DNA from: Rugosimonospora sp040255525
GTDB lineage: Bacteria > Actinomycetota > Actinomycetes > Mycobacteriales > Micromonosporaceae
Direction: 5' to 3'
DNA length: 64,000 nucleotides
Assembly (NCBI GenBank): GCA_040255525.1
Contig: JBDZVD010000009.1
Coordinates: 1-64,000 of the forward strand
In this document: positions 33,663 through 41,925 of the stretch, piece after piece
Numbering within the stretch: the stretch's first letter is position 1
Layout: each line of letters starts with the position of its first letter
The notes under the pieces: generated by a model
Database searches by the model: none
Seen by the model: only the letters and a program-made list of their open reading frames with translations
What the model was told of the DNA's origin: nothing
Made by a program: the position numbers and the translations under genes

Positions 33663-35321
33663 TCAGTCCCGGGCGGCCGGCACGGGCAGGGCCGCCGGGG
33701 CGCCGTCCGGTACGGCGGGGTGCGCCGGCGGCACCGGCTCCAGGCGGCGGTACGGCTGGCCCGGGGCGGGCCGCGGGTCGGCGTCACCCCGGTTGGGCCA
33801 CAGCGACATCGCCCGCTCCGCCTGTGCCGTGATGGTCAGCGACGGGTTCACGCCGAGGTTCGCGCACACCGCGGCGCCGTCGACCACGTGCAGCCCCGGG
33901 TGGCCGAAGACCCGGTGGTACGGGTCCACCACGCCGCTCTCCGGTGACGAGCCGATCACCGCGCCGCCGAGGATGTGCGCGGTGACCGGCATGTTGAACA
34001 CGTCCGGCCAGGAGCCGCCGGCGACCCCGCCGATCTCCTCGGCGAGCAGCCGGACCGCCTGGTTGCCGGCCGGGATCCACCGGGGGTTGGGGGCGCCGTG
34101 CCCCTGGACGCTGGTCATCCTGCGCCGGCCGTACCAATTTCGTCCATAGTGGACGGTCAGAGAGTTGTCCAGCGACTGCATGACCAGGGCGATCACCGTA
34201 CGTTCGGACCATGTGCGCAGGGACAGCATCCGGGCATTGGTACCCGGCCGGCGCAGGAACTCCCCCCACCAACGCAGCGGGCGCCACGAGTCGCCGTCGA
34301 CCAGTACGGTCTGGAGCAGGCCCATCGCACCGGAGCCCCGCCCGTACCGGACGGGCTCGACGTGGGTGTGCTCGTCCGGGTGGAACGAACTGGTGATCGC
34401 CACGCCCTCGGTGAAGTCGGTGCCGGTCGCCAGCGCCTTGGCGCCAAGGATGGATTCCGAGTTGGTACGGGTCAGCGCACCCAGCCGGTCGGAGATCCCG
34501 GGCAGCGCGCCGATGGCCTTCATCCGGTGCAGCAGCCGCTGGGTGCCCAGCGCACCGGCGGCGAACACGACCTGCTCGGCGGTGAGCGTCGCGCGCCGCC
34601 GCCCGCCCGTGCGCCGGGTGGTGACCCGGTACCCGTCTCCGGCCGGCCGCACGTCGGTGACCGTGGTCAGCGGAAGGATCTCGACGCCCAACCGTTCCGC
34701 GAGGTAGAGGTAGTTCTTCGTCAGCGTGTTCTTGGCGTTGTGCCGGCAGCCGGTCATGCACGAGCCGCAGTGCAGGCAGGCGTCCCGAGCCGGCCCGGCG
34801 CCGCCGAAGTACGGATCCACTCCGGACTGTCCAAAGTAGACACCGACCGGGGTCGGGTGGTAGGTGTGGCCGGCGCCCATCCGTTCGGCGACCCGTCTCA
34901 TCGCCCGGTCGGCCGGCGTGTCCCGCTGGTACGTGTTCACCCCGAGCATCCGCTCCGCCTGGTCGTACCAGGGTGCCAGCTCACCGGACCAGTCGGTGAT
35001 CCCGCTCCACTGCGGGTCGGCGTAGAACGGGGCGAGCGGCCGGTACAGGGTGTTGGCGTAGACCAGGGAGCCGCCGCCGACCCCGGCACCGGACAGCACC
35101 AGGACGTTGCGGAGCAGGCTGATCCGCTGGATGCCGAAGCAGCGCAGCGCGGGCGCCCAGAGGAAGCGCCTGGTGTCCCACGAGGTCTGCGGGAATTCGT
35201 CGTCGGCGAAGCGCCGGCCGGCTTCGACGACGGCGACCCGGTACCCCTTCTCGGCCAGGCGCAGTGCGGCCACGCTGCCGCCGAACCCCGACCCGATCAC
35301 CACGACGTCGTAGTCGGCCAT
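33663..35321 (-). CDS. choD: GMC-type FAD oxidoreductase, ChoD-like (cholesterol oxidase family)
   Basis: 552 residues. The FAD-binding site is VVVIGSGFGGSVAALRLAEKGYRVAVVEAG. The middle holds LVLSGAGVGGGSLVYANTLYRP and a four-Cys motif, CLHCGSCMTGC, like an iron-sulphur site. The C-terminal substrate part has NMPVTAHILGGAVIGSS and VCANLGVNPSLTITAQAERA. Downstream of guaB2-guaB3 it has the position of mycobacterial choD; true cholesterol oxidase activity is not established for that group, and another hydroxylated substrate is possible. A Pro/Ala-rich tail of about 40 residues ends the protein. Confidence 0.85.
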   Translation of the reverse strand: MADYDVVVIGSGFGGSVAALRLAEKGYRVAVVEAGRRFADDEFPQTSWDTRRFLWAPALRCFGIQRISLLRNVLVLSGAGVGGGSLVYANTLYRPLAPFYADPQWSGITDWSGELAPWYDQAERMLGVNTYQRDTPADRAMRRVAERMGAGHTYHPTPVGVYFGQSGVDPYFGGAGPARDACLHCGSCMTGCRHNAKNTLTKNYLYLAERLGVEILPLTTVTDVRPAGDGYRVTTRRTGGRRRATLTAEQVVFAAGALGTQRLLHRMKAIGALPGISDRLGALTRTNSESILGAKALATGTDFTEGVAITSSFHPDEHTHVEPVRYGRGSGAMGLLQTVLVDGDSWRPLRWWGEFLRRPGTNARMLSLRTWSERTVIALVMQSLDNSLTVHYGRNWYGRRRMTSVQGHGAPNPRWIPAGNQAVRLLAEEIGGVAGGSWPDVFNMPVTAHILGGAVIGSSPESGVVDPYHRVFGHPGLHVVDGAAVCANLGVNPSLTITAQAERAMSLWPNRGDADPRPAPGQPYRRLEPVPPAHPAVPDGAPAALPVPAARD

Positions 35322-35523
35322 CGGAACCCGTTTCCCCGCCGCGTGACCGCGGCGCTGCTCGCAGGAAGTCCGGACCGCTTGACCGCGACGCCTCGTTTCT
35401 CGGCGCCGCTGGCGGTCCGATGTCCCTCGGCACCACCGGCGGCGGAATTCTCCCTATTACCTGCCGGTAACCTATGCCCCCGTCCGGTACGGCGTCAACG
35501 CCCGGCCGGGGGCCACGAAGGAA

Positions 35524-36642
35524 TCAGCGATCGAGGACCAGGCCGACCTTCTGGAACTCCTTGAGGTCGCGGTACCCGCACTTGGCCATCGCACGGCGCA
35601 GACCGCCGAACAGGTTGAGGCCGCCGTCGGGGTCGTCGGACGGGCCGTACAGCAGGCGCTCCATCGAACCCTGCGGCGCACCGGCCGGGCCGAAGGCGCC
35701 GCGCGGCAGGCTCGGGTGGCTCGCCGCCGAATGCCACCAGGCACCGCCGGCCGGCGCCTGTGCGCAGACCGACAGCGGTTCACCCAGCATCACCGCGTCC
35801 GCACCGCAGCCCAACGCCTTCGCGATGTCGCCGGACGTCTGCAGGTCGCCGTCCGCGATCAGGTGCACGTACCGGCCACCGGTCTCGTCCAGATAGTCGC
35901 GCCGGGCCGCCGCCGCGTCCGCGATCGCGGTCGCCATCGGTACCCGGATGCCCAGCACCATGTCGGTCGTCGACCACTCGTCCGCACCGACCCCGACGAT
36001 GACCCCGGCGGCGCCGGTGCGCATCAGGTGCAGCGCGGTCTGGTAATTGGTGCAGCCGCCGACGACGACCGGGAGGTCGAGGTCGGCGATGAACTCCTTG
36101 AGGTTCAGCGGTTCGTCCACCACGGACACGTGCTCGGCAGAGACCAGGGTGCCCTGGATGACCAGGATGTCCACGCCCGCGTCCAGGATCACCGGCGCGA
36201 GCGCCAGCGTGTGCTGCGGAGACACCCGCACCGCGACGGTCACGCCCTCGTCCCGGATCGCGCGGACCCGTTCCGCGATCAGCTCCGGGCGGATCGGCTC
36301 GGCGTAGACCTCCTGGAGGCGGCGGGTCGCGGGGGCCTCGTCGTCGAGCGCCGACAGCTCCTTGAGGATCTTCACGGGATCCTCGTACCGGGTCCACAGC
36401 CCCTCCACGTTGAGCACGCCGAGGCCGCCCAGGTGCCCGAGGGTCGCCGCGGTCGCCGGGCTCATGGTGGCGTCCGACGGGTGCGCCACGCAGGGAATCT
36501 TGAACTGGTAGGCATCGAGCTGCCACGCGGTGGACACGTCATCCACGTCGCGGGTACGGCGACTGGGCACCACGGCGATGTCATCCAGGTGGTACCCGCG
36601 CTGAGCGGTCTTGCCCAGCCCGATCTCAACAACGTCACGCAC
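35524..36642 (-). CDS. guaB3: GuaB3 family IMP dehydrogenase-related protein
   Basis: 372 residues, a TIM-barrel relative of IMP dehydrogenase without CBS domains. It opens VEIGLGKTAQRGYHLDDIAVVPSRRTRDVDDVSTAWQLD as actinobacterial GuaB3 does, and ends KCGYRDLKEFQKVGLVL. By my alignment the catalytic loop of GuaB2 (GPGSICTTR) corresponds here to GADEWSTTD, so the catalytic Cys is Ser. The reaction is therefore unlikely to be normal IMP oxidation; its role is unsettled. GTG start with GGAG upstream. It follows guaB2 by 28 bp in the same direction, so they form an operon. Confidence 0.92.
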   Translation of the reverse strand: MRDVVEIGLGKTAQRGYHLDDIAVVPSRRTRDVDDVSTAWQLDAYQFKIPCVAHPSDATMSPATAATLGHLGGLGVLNVEGLWTRYEDPVKILKELSALDDEAPATRRLQEVYAEPIRPELIAERVRAIRDEGVTVAVRVSPQHTLALAPVILDAGVDILVIQGTLVSAEHVSVVDEPLNLKEFIADLDLPVVVGGCTNYQTALHLMRTGAAGVIVGVGADEWSTTDMVLGIRVPMATAIADAAAARRDYLDETGGRYVHLIADGDLQTSGDIAKALGCGADAVMLGEPLSVCAQAPAGGAWWHSAASHPSLPRGAFGPAGAPQGSMERLLYGPSDDPDGGLNLFGGLRRAMAKCGYRDLKEFQKVGLVLDR

Positions 36643-36670
36643 GGGGACAACTCCGGGGATGAGGGGGTGT

Positions 36671-38176
36671 TCAGCGGGAGTGGTAGTTGGGGGCTTCGAC
36701 GGTCATCTGGATGTCGTGCGGATGGCTCTCCTTGAGCCCGGCCGCGGTGATCCGGATCAGCTGGCCGCGCTCGTGCATCCGTTCGATGCTGTTCGCGCCG
36801 GTGTAGAACATCGCCTGCCGGAGGCCGCCGACCAGTTGGTGCGCCACGGCACCGAGCGGGCCACGGTACGGTACCTGCCCCTCGATGCCCTCGGGGATCA
36901 GCTTGTCGTCGGAGACCACGTCGTCCTGGAAGTACCGGTCCTTCGAGTACGACTGCGCCCCGCCCCGGGCCTGCATCGCGCCCAGCGAGCCCATCCCCCG
37001 GTACGACTTGAACTGCTTGCCGTTGATGAAGATCAGCTCGCCCGGGCTCTCCTCGCAGCCGGCCAGCAGGCTGCCGAGCATCACGCTGTCCGCCCCGGCG
37101 ACGATCGCCTTCGCGATGTCGCCCGAATACTGCATGCCGCCGTCACCGATCACCGGTACGCCCAGCGGCCGGCAGGCGCGGGCGGCTTCCATGATCGCGG
37201 TAACCTGCGGCACGCCGACCCCGGCGACGACCCGGGTGGTGCAGATCGAACCCGGGCCGACACCGACCTTCACCGCGTCCGCGCCGGCCTCGGCGATGGC
37301 CTTGGCCCCGGCGTACGTCGCGACGTTGCCGCCGACCACGTCGACCCGCGTCTCCCGCTTCAGGCGGGCGATCATGTCCAGCAACGCCCGGCTGTGGCCG
37401 TGCGCGACGTCGACGACGATCACGTCCACCCCGGCGTCGACGAGCGCCCGGGCCCGCTTGTACGAGTCCTCCCCCACGCCGATCGCGGCGGCCACCCTCA
37501 GCCGGCCGGCGTCGTCCTTGGTCGCGTCGGGGAACTGCTCGCTCTTCGCGAAGTCCTTGACCGTGATCAGCCCGCGCAGCCGGCCCGCGTCGTCGACCAG
37601 GGGAAGCTTCTCGATCTTGTGCTGGCGCAGCAGCGCGAGGGCGTCCTGTTTGCTGACCCCTACCGGCGCGGTGACCAGCGGCATCTTGGTCATCACGTCG
37701 CGCACCAGCGCCTGCTTGTCCGTCACGAATCGCATGTCGCGGTTGGTGACGATGCCCACGAGCGCGCCGTCCGGACCGGTGACCGGCACGCCGGAGATGC
37801 GGAACCGGCCGCACAGCGCGTCGACATCCCGGACGGTGTCCTCGGGCGAGCAGGTGATCGGGTTCGTGATCATCCCCGCTTCGGACCGCTTGACCAGGTC
37901 CACCTGCTGCGCCTGATCTTCGGTGGACAGGTTGCGGTGCAGCACGCCGATGCCGCCGTGCCGGGCCATGGCGATCGCCATCCGGGCCTCGGTGACGGTG
38001 TCCATCGCGCTGGAGACCAGCGGTACGGCCAGCTCGACGTTGCGGGTCAGCCGGGTGCGGGTGACCGTCTCACCCGGCCGTACGTCGGACTCCACCGGTA
38101 GGAGCAGGACGTCATCGAACGTCAGTCCCAGCGGTATCAGGTTCACGACGGTGTCGTCGGCGGGTTGAAGATTCAC
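36671..38176 (-). CDS. guaB2: IMP dehydrogenase
   Basis: 501 residues. It oxidises IMP to XMP with NAD, the committed step to guanine nucleotides. The order is LTFDDVLLLP, VPLVSSAMDTVTEARMAIAMARHGGIGVLH, two CBS domains (about 110-225), the phosphate site, and the catalytic Cys in KVGVGPGSICTTRVVAGVG. The flap contains RYFQDD and the C-terminus LRQAMFYTGANSIERMHERGQLIRITAAGLKESHPHDI. GTG 38176 is chosen because GAGGGG ends 9 nt upstream; the frame is open further but not family-like. TACGAT on the minus strand (38206-38211) may be its -10. Confidence 0.98.
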   Translation of the reverse strand: MNLQPADDTVVNLIPLGLTFDDVLLLPVESDVRPGETVTRTRLTRNVELAVPLVSSAMDTVTEARMAIAMARHGGIGVLHRNLSTEDQAQQVDLVKRSEAGMITNPITCSPEDTVRDVDALCGRFRISGVPVTGPDGALVGIVTNRDMRFVTDKQALVRDVMTKMPLVTAPVGVSKQDALALLRQHKIEKLPLVDDAGRLRGLITVKDFAKSEQFPDATKDDAGRLRVAAAIGVGEDSYKRARALVDAGVDVIVVDVAHGHSRALLDMIARLKRETRVDVVGGNVATYAGAKAIAEAGADAVKVGVGPGSICTTRVVAGVGVPQVTAIMEAARACRPLGVPVIGDGGMQYSGDIAKAIVAGADSVMLGSLLAGCEESPGELIFINGKQFKSYRGMGSLGAMQARGGAQSYSKDRYFQDDVVSDDKLIPEGIEGQVPYRGPLGAVAHQLVGGLRQAMFYTGANSIERMHERGQLIRITAAGLKESHPHDIQMTVEAPNYHSR

Positions 38177-38349
38177 TTTGGGTATCCCCTCGGCTGCGTC
38201 CCAACATCGTACCCACCAGCACTCCGGGATCAGCCACGACGGCGGGCCGCCAGGCCGGCCGTCGTTTGCCGGGCGGGCCGGCCGGGCGGCTTCGGGAGGC
38301 GGGGCCGTTTGTGGGGGGTTGCGGGCCGGCGGCATACCCGGTTCGGCGA

Positions 38350-38355
38350 TAACGT
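38350..38355 (+). promoter_or_regulatory. -10 element TAACGT, leaderless DUF5319 gene
   Basis: TAACGT ends 6 nt before GTG 38362. The GGAGG between them is only 1 nt from the GTG, too close to act as a ribosome site, so a leaderless start is more likely. Confidence 0.5.
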
Positions 38356-38361
38356 GGAGGC

Positions 38362-38760
38362 GTGCACGACGAGCCGATCGATCCCTTCGCCGGCGACCCC
38401 GCCGATCCCTCGAACGAGCTTGCCGACCTGGACGACAGCGAGGCCGAGGAGAGCGGTGACGCGCTGACCGCGACCGAGCGGGAGGATGTGCTGGAAGATC
38501 TCGCCGATCTGGAGATCTACCAGGCGCTCCTGACCCCGGTCGGGGTGCGCGGCCTGGTGATCGAGTGCGAGGACTGCCACGAGCCGCACTACTTCGACTG
38601 GGACCTGCTCCGGGGCAACCTGCGCCACCTGCTGGACTCCGGCCGCCCGAGGGTTCACGAACCGGCCTACGACCCGGACCCCGATCACTACGTGACGTGG
38701 GAATACGCCCGGGGTTACGCCGACGGCGTACACGACACGCTGACAGAGAGCGACGAGTAG
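38362..38760 (+). CDS. DUF5319 family protein
   Basis: 132 residues, strongly acidic and soluble. It opens MHDEPIDPFAGDPADPSNELADL; the core is DVLEDLADLEIYQALLTPVGVRGLVIECEDCHEPHYFDWDLLRGNL with a CxxC pair, then YARGYADGVHD near the end. This is the conserved protein that sits divergent from guaB2 in actinobacteria (Rv3412 in Mycobacterium, as I recall). The function is unknown; the Cys pair might bind metal. In mycobacteria sigD and its anti-sigma gene come next, but they are absent here. Confidence 0.85.
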   Translation: MHDEPIDPFAGDPADPSNELADLDDSEAEESGDALTATEREDVLEDLADLEIYQALLTPVGVRGLVIECEDCHEPHYFDWDLLRGNLRHLLDSGRPRVHEPAYDPDPDHYVTWEYARGYADGVHDTLTESDE

Positions 38761-38907
38761 CGCCGACGCTGGGCCGGCCGGGTCAGGCACCCGCGGCGCC
38801 GGGCAGCGCGCCCGCCCCCGTCGGCCCGCTCCACGGCAGGGCCACACCGCCAGCCCGCGACCGGCATCACGCACACCGCCAGCTTTCGGCCGGCAGGGCC
38901 GCGGCGG

Positions 38908-39672
38908 TCAGGACACCAGACCGGTGCGGAAGCCGGCCGCCACGGCATGCGCCCGGTCACGGGCGTTCAGCTTGCGGAACAGCCGCCGGGCATGGGTCTT
39001 GACCGTGTCCTCCGACACGAACAGGTCCCGCCCGATCTCGGCATTGCTCTTGCCGTCCGCCATCCCCCGCAGCACCTGCAACTCCCGCTCGGTCAGTGCC
39101 GGCCGGCGGGGCCGGGTGCCTTCTTCCTCGCGCTGGCTGGGCACCAGCGACTCGCGGGCCTCCCGGGCGGCGGCCGACTCCACCCCCGCCGGGGGCGCGA
39201 CCACCTGCGCGGGCTCCGGCCACCCACCGTCCTCGGGGCCGTTACCGCTCGCCCCCGCGCCGGGCGCCGGCTGGGCACCGGTACCGGTGTCGGTACGGGT
39301 ACGCCCCGGCAGGCACAGCAGCAACAGCGTCTTCGTCACCGCGGTGACCAGATCCTGGTCTCCGCTGCGGATCACCCCTCGTGCCCCGGCCGCCACCGCG
39401 GCGGCCGCGACCTGACTGTCCTCCGGGCCGAACAGCACCAGCGTCGCACCGGGCGCATGAGTGAGCGCGCGGCGGACGAAGCCGACCGGATCGGGCCGGG
39501 TCAACGCGGTATCGACAAGGATCGTGTCGGCCGGACGCTCCGCCAGCCTGGCCATCACCTCGACCGCGGTCACCGCAGTCCGCAGTGCCGAGGCCACTCC
39601 CACGCGATCGGCATAGACCGCAATCGCCTGTGCCGCGACAGACGACCGCACACACACCAGGACCGTACCCAC
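38908..39672 (-). CDS. BldM-like LuxR-family regulator with eroded receiver domain
   Basis: 254 residues. The C-terminal helix-turn-helix, LTERELQVLRGMADGKSNAEIGRDLFVSEDTVKTHARRLFRKL, and the end AHAVAAGFRTGLV agree closely with Streptomyces BldM as I remember it, and the gene lies divergent from a WhiD-like gene exactly as bldM does. The N-terminal receiver has lost the acidic pair (VLVCVRSS instead of VCDDS) and the conserved Lys, keeping one Asp in TILVDTAL. An added linker of about 60 residues rich in Pro, Gly and Ala separates the domains. It cannot be phosphorylated in the usual way. GTG start with GGAGAGGAGG upstream. Probably controls development. Confidence 0.85.
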   Translation of the reverse strand: MGTVLVCVRSSVAAQAIAVYADRVGVASALRTAVTAVEVMARLAERPADTILVDTALTRPDPVGFVRRALTHAPGATLVLFGPEDSQVAAAAVAAGARGVIRSGDQDLVTAVTKTLLLLCLPGRTRTDTGTGAQPAPGAGASGNGPEDGGWPEPAQVVAPPAGVESAAAREARESLVPSQREEEGTRPRRPALTERELQVLRGMADGKSNAEIGRDLFVSEDTVKTHARRLFRKLNARDRAHAVAAGFRTGLVS

Positions 39673-39813
39673 TCTGGTCCTCCTCTCCTTTGAAGGGGAC
39701 CACGAAAGTCACAGCTCGTTACGGCATTTCAGCGAAGTGCCCCAACCTAGCTGGATATCGGGCGGTTCGCCGGATGCTTAGGAGTCGATGGGGTCGGGTA
39801 CCACGGGTTCGGC

Positions 39814-39832
39814 GTTCGTACAACTCGAACGG
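39814..39832. promoter_or_regulatory. Inverted repeat in the bldM-whiD intergenic region
   Basis: CGTTCG and CGAACG flank TACAACT, 25-43 bp upstream of the WhiB-family start. The symmetric placement in a divergent regulator promoter makes it a candidate operator, but the arms are only 6 bp. Confidence 0.3.
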
Positions 39833-39856
39833 CAATACCTACAGGAGGAAGCAGCG

Positions 39857-40213
39857 ATGGCGAACGTACGCAGGCTGCCCGGGCCCATTGCCGACATATG
39901 GGAGTGGCAGGTTCAAGGGGTATGCCGCGGACGGGACAGCGCACAGTTCTTCCACCCGGACGGGGAACGCGGATCCTCACGCAGCCGGAGGGAGCGCAGC
40001 GCCAAGGCGCTCTGCATGGCCTGCCCGGTACGGGCCGAGTGCGCGGCGCACGCACTCGCCACCCACGAGCCGTACGGGGTCTGGGGCGGCTTCACCGAAG
40101 CGGAACGGCTCCGGCTCCTCGCGCTCGGCTGGGAGGACACCGCCGACAGGTACCGGCATCGGGTCGACGTGTCACGACTGGAGGCCCGCCTCGAACCGGC
40201 ACGGATCGGCTGA
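39857..40213 (+). CDS. whiD: WhiB-family iron-sulphur regulator, WhiB3/WhiD type
   Basis: 118 residues. The four cluster cysteines are present (GVCRG, then LCMACPVRAEC with C-x2-C-x5-C), with the GVWGG turn. LPGPIADIWEWQVQGVCRG and FFHPDGERG are typical of the WhiB3/WhiD branch, redox-sensitive partners of the main sigma factor that act in sporulation and redox balance. ATG 39857 is chosen because AGGAGGAA ends 6 nt upstream, although the frame is open for 23 more codons. It is divergent from the BldM-like gene, the order I recall for whiD and bldM in Streptomyces. Confidence 0.93.
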   Translation: MANVRRLPGPIADIWEWQVQGVCRGRDSAQFFHPDGERGSSRSRRERSAKALCMACPVRAECAAHALATHEPYGVWGGFTEAERLRLLALGWEDTADRYRHRVDVSRLEARLEPARIG

Positions 40214-40214
40214 G

Positions 40215-40254
40215 CCCGCCACGGGCCGGGGCGCAGGTCCCGGCCGGTGGCGGG
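40215..40254. terminator. Terminator between whiD and the Mo oxidoreductase gene
   Basis: An 8-bp outer stem (40215-40222 with 40247-40254), one mismatch, then a 7-bp inner stem with an 8-nt loop, just after the whiD stop and between convergent genes. Confidence 0.7.
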
Positions 40255-40276
40255 AACCGCCGGCGGAAGGCGGAGG

Positions 40277-41791
40277 TCAGCTCACAGACACGTTGATGGT
40301 GTGCCAGCCGGTGGCGCCGTCCGGATCGGGCGGCGCCTCGTCCTGTGTCTGGGTGGCCCCGGCGTTGTCCGTCGCGCGTACCTGGATCCGGTGGTCGCCC
40401 GGCGTCGCGTCCCAGGTCCACGACCACAGGCGCCAGGTGTCCACCGACGGCACCTCGCCGAGAGTGGCCTGCTGCCAGGCGCCGTCGTCGACTCGTACCC
40501 CCACCCGGGAGATGCCCCGGTGCTGGGCCCAGGCGACGCCGGCAACGGTGACCTGCCCGCGGCGCGGGGCCGAGCCGTCCCGCGGGGTGTCGATGCGCGA
40601 CTCCGTCTTGATCGGCGCCTTCCGGGACCAGCCGCGCGGCACCCAGTACGCCGAGTAGTCCGCGAAGCTGGTCAGCTCCAGTTCGCTGAGCCACTTGCAC
40701 GCGGACACGTACCCGTACAGCCCCGGCACCACCATCCGGACCGGGAAGCCGTGCTCGATGGGCAGCGGGTCGCCGTTCATGCCGAACGCGAGCATCGCGT
40801 CCCGCCCGTCCATGAGCACCGCCGTCGGCGAGCCGACCGTGAACCCGTCCACGGCGCGCCCCACCACCTGGTCGGCGCCGTCCATCGGGCCGGCCTCTTC
40901 GAGCAGATCCTTCAGCGAGACGCCGAGCCAGCGGGCATTGCCCACCAGATCGCCGCCGACCTCGTTGGAGACGCAGGTGAGCGTCACGTACCGCTCCATC
41001 GTGGGCCGGGCCAGCAGGTCGGCGAAGGTGAGCGTCATCGGCTTGCGCACCCGGCCATGGATCCGCAGCGTCCAGGTCGCCGGATCGACCTGCGGCACGG
41101 TCAGCGCGGTGTCGATCCGGTAGAAGTCGTCGTTGCTCGTGACGAACCTGCTGGCCCCGGCGACCGTGAGGTTGGCCCCGGCCGGTACCGGCGAGGCGGG
41201 GTTCGCCGGGCTGGGCAGCACCAGCGCGGCGCGGGCCTTGGTCACGTTCTTCCGGTCGGCGATCTGGCGGCCGACGAGGCCGACGACCGCCGCCCCCACC
41301 AGTACGCCACCGGACTCCGTCAGGAAGCGCCGACGCGCGTACGGGTCCGGGGTGGTCTCTCGCGCGCGCAGCAGCAGGATCAGGGCGCCCGCGCCGGCCA
41401 CCGCGCCGAGCAGGGACGGGAACACCGAGCCCGGCCCCGACTCCGGCCGGCTCACCGCCGCCGCGATGCCGATGACGCCGAACACGCCGATACCGGCGAG
41501 GCCGAGCCGCAGGTCCCTGATGGCCAGCGCGCCGATGAGGGCCGCGAACAGGGCCAGCAGCACGACGGTGCCGGTCAGCAGGGCGGTCTTGTCGTGCGTA
41601 CCGAACGCCGCCACGGCGAAGTTCTTGACCGACTTGGGAACCGAGTCCACCACCACGCCGCCGACCGCCACCAGAGGCGCTGAGCGGGCTCCGGCGAACA
41701 CCGCGACGACCTCCGCCACCCCGAGAGCGACGGCCGCCGCGGCCAGCCCCGCGAGGGACCCGAACCAGCGGGGTACGCGTGCATCCTTCAC
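40277..41791 (-). CDS. Membrane-anchored molybdopterin-dependent oxidoreductase (sulfite oxidase-like)
   Basis: 504 residues. About four hydrophobic segments lie in residues 10-140, then a twin Arg (RRRFLTESGGVLVGAAVVGL), which may be an internal anchor. The molybdopterin domain begins near DDFYRIDTALTVPQVDPATWTLRIHG. The Cys ligand of molybdenum is in YVTLTCVSNEVGGDLVGNARWLG, and VRMVVPGLYGYVSACKWLSELEL follows. The C-terminal Mo-co dimerisation domain (RIDTPRDGSAPRRGQVTVAGVAWAQHRGISRVGVRVD...) completes the sulfite-oxidase fold. Substrate unknown. GTG start. Confidence 0.9.
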   Translation of the reverse strand: MKDARVPRWFGSLAGLAAAAVALGVAEVVAVFAGARSAPLVAVGGVVVDSVPKSVKNFAVAAFGTHDKTALLTGTVVLLALFAALIGALAIRDLRLGLAGIGVFGVIGIAAAVSRPESGPGSVFPSLLGAVAGAGALILLLRARETTPDPYARRRFLTESGGVLVGAAVVGLVGRQIADRKNVTKARAALVLPSPANPASPVPAGANLTVAGASRFVTSNDDFYRIDTALTVPQVDPATWTLRIHGRVRKPMTLTFADLLARPTMERYVTLTCVSNEVGGDLVGNARWLGVSLKDLLEEAGPMDGADQVVGRAVDGFTVGSPTAVLMDGRDAMLAFGMNGDPLPIEHGFPVRMVVPGLYGYVSACKWLSELELTSFADYSAYWVPRGWSRKAPIKTESRIDTPRDGSAPRRGQVTVAGVAWAQHRGISRVGVRVDDGAWQQATLGEVPSVDTWRLWSWTWDATPGDHRIQVRATDNAGATQTQDEAPPDPDGATGWHTINVSVS

Positions 41792-41853
41792 CCGTCAAAG
41801 TCTCCGCGCGAGCTGCCCCGGCCGGTAGGGCGGTAAGAGATCGATAAGAAAGT

Positions 41854-41890
41854 TCGAAGGGACGGTACGCGGCGCGTACCGTCCCTTCGA
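41854..41890 (-). terminator. Terminator of groEL
   Basis: A perfect 17-bp stem (41854-41870 with 41874-41890) and 3-nt loop lies 35 bp past the groEL stop and is followed on the minus strand by ACTTTCTT. One of the strongest hairpins in the window. Confidence 0.9.
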
Positions 41891-41925
41891 GGTGCTTCCG
41901 GCTGCTGCGTCCCGGTCGAGCCGGC

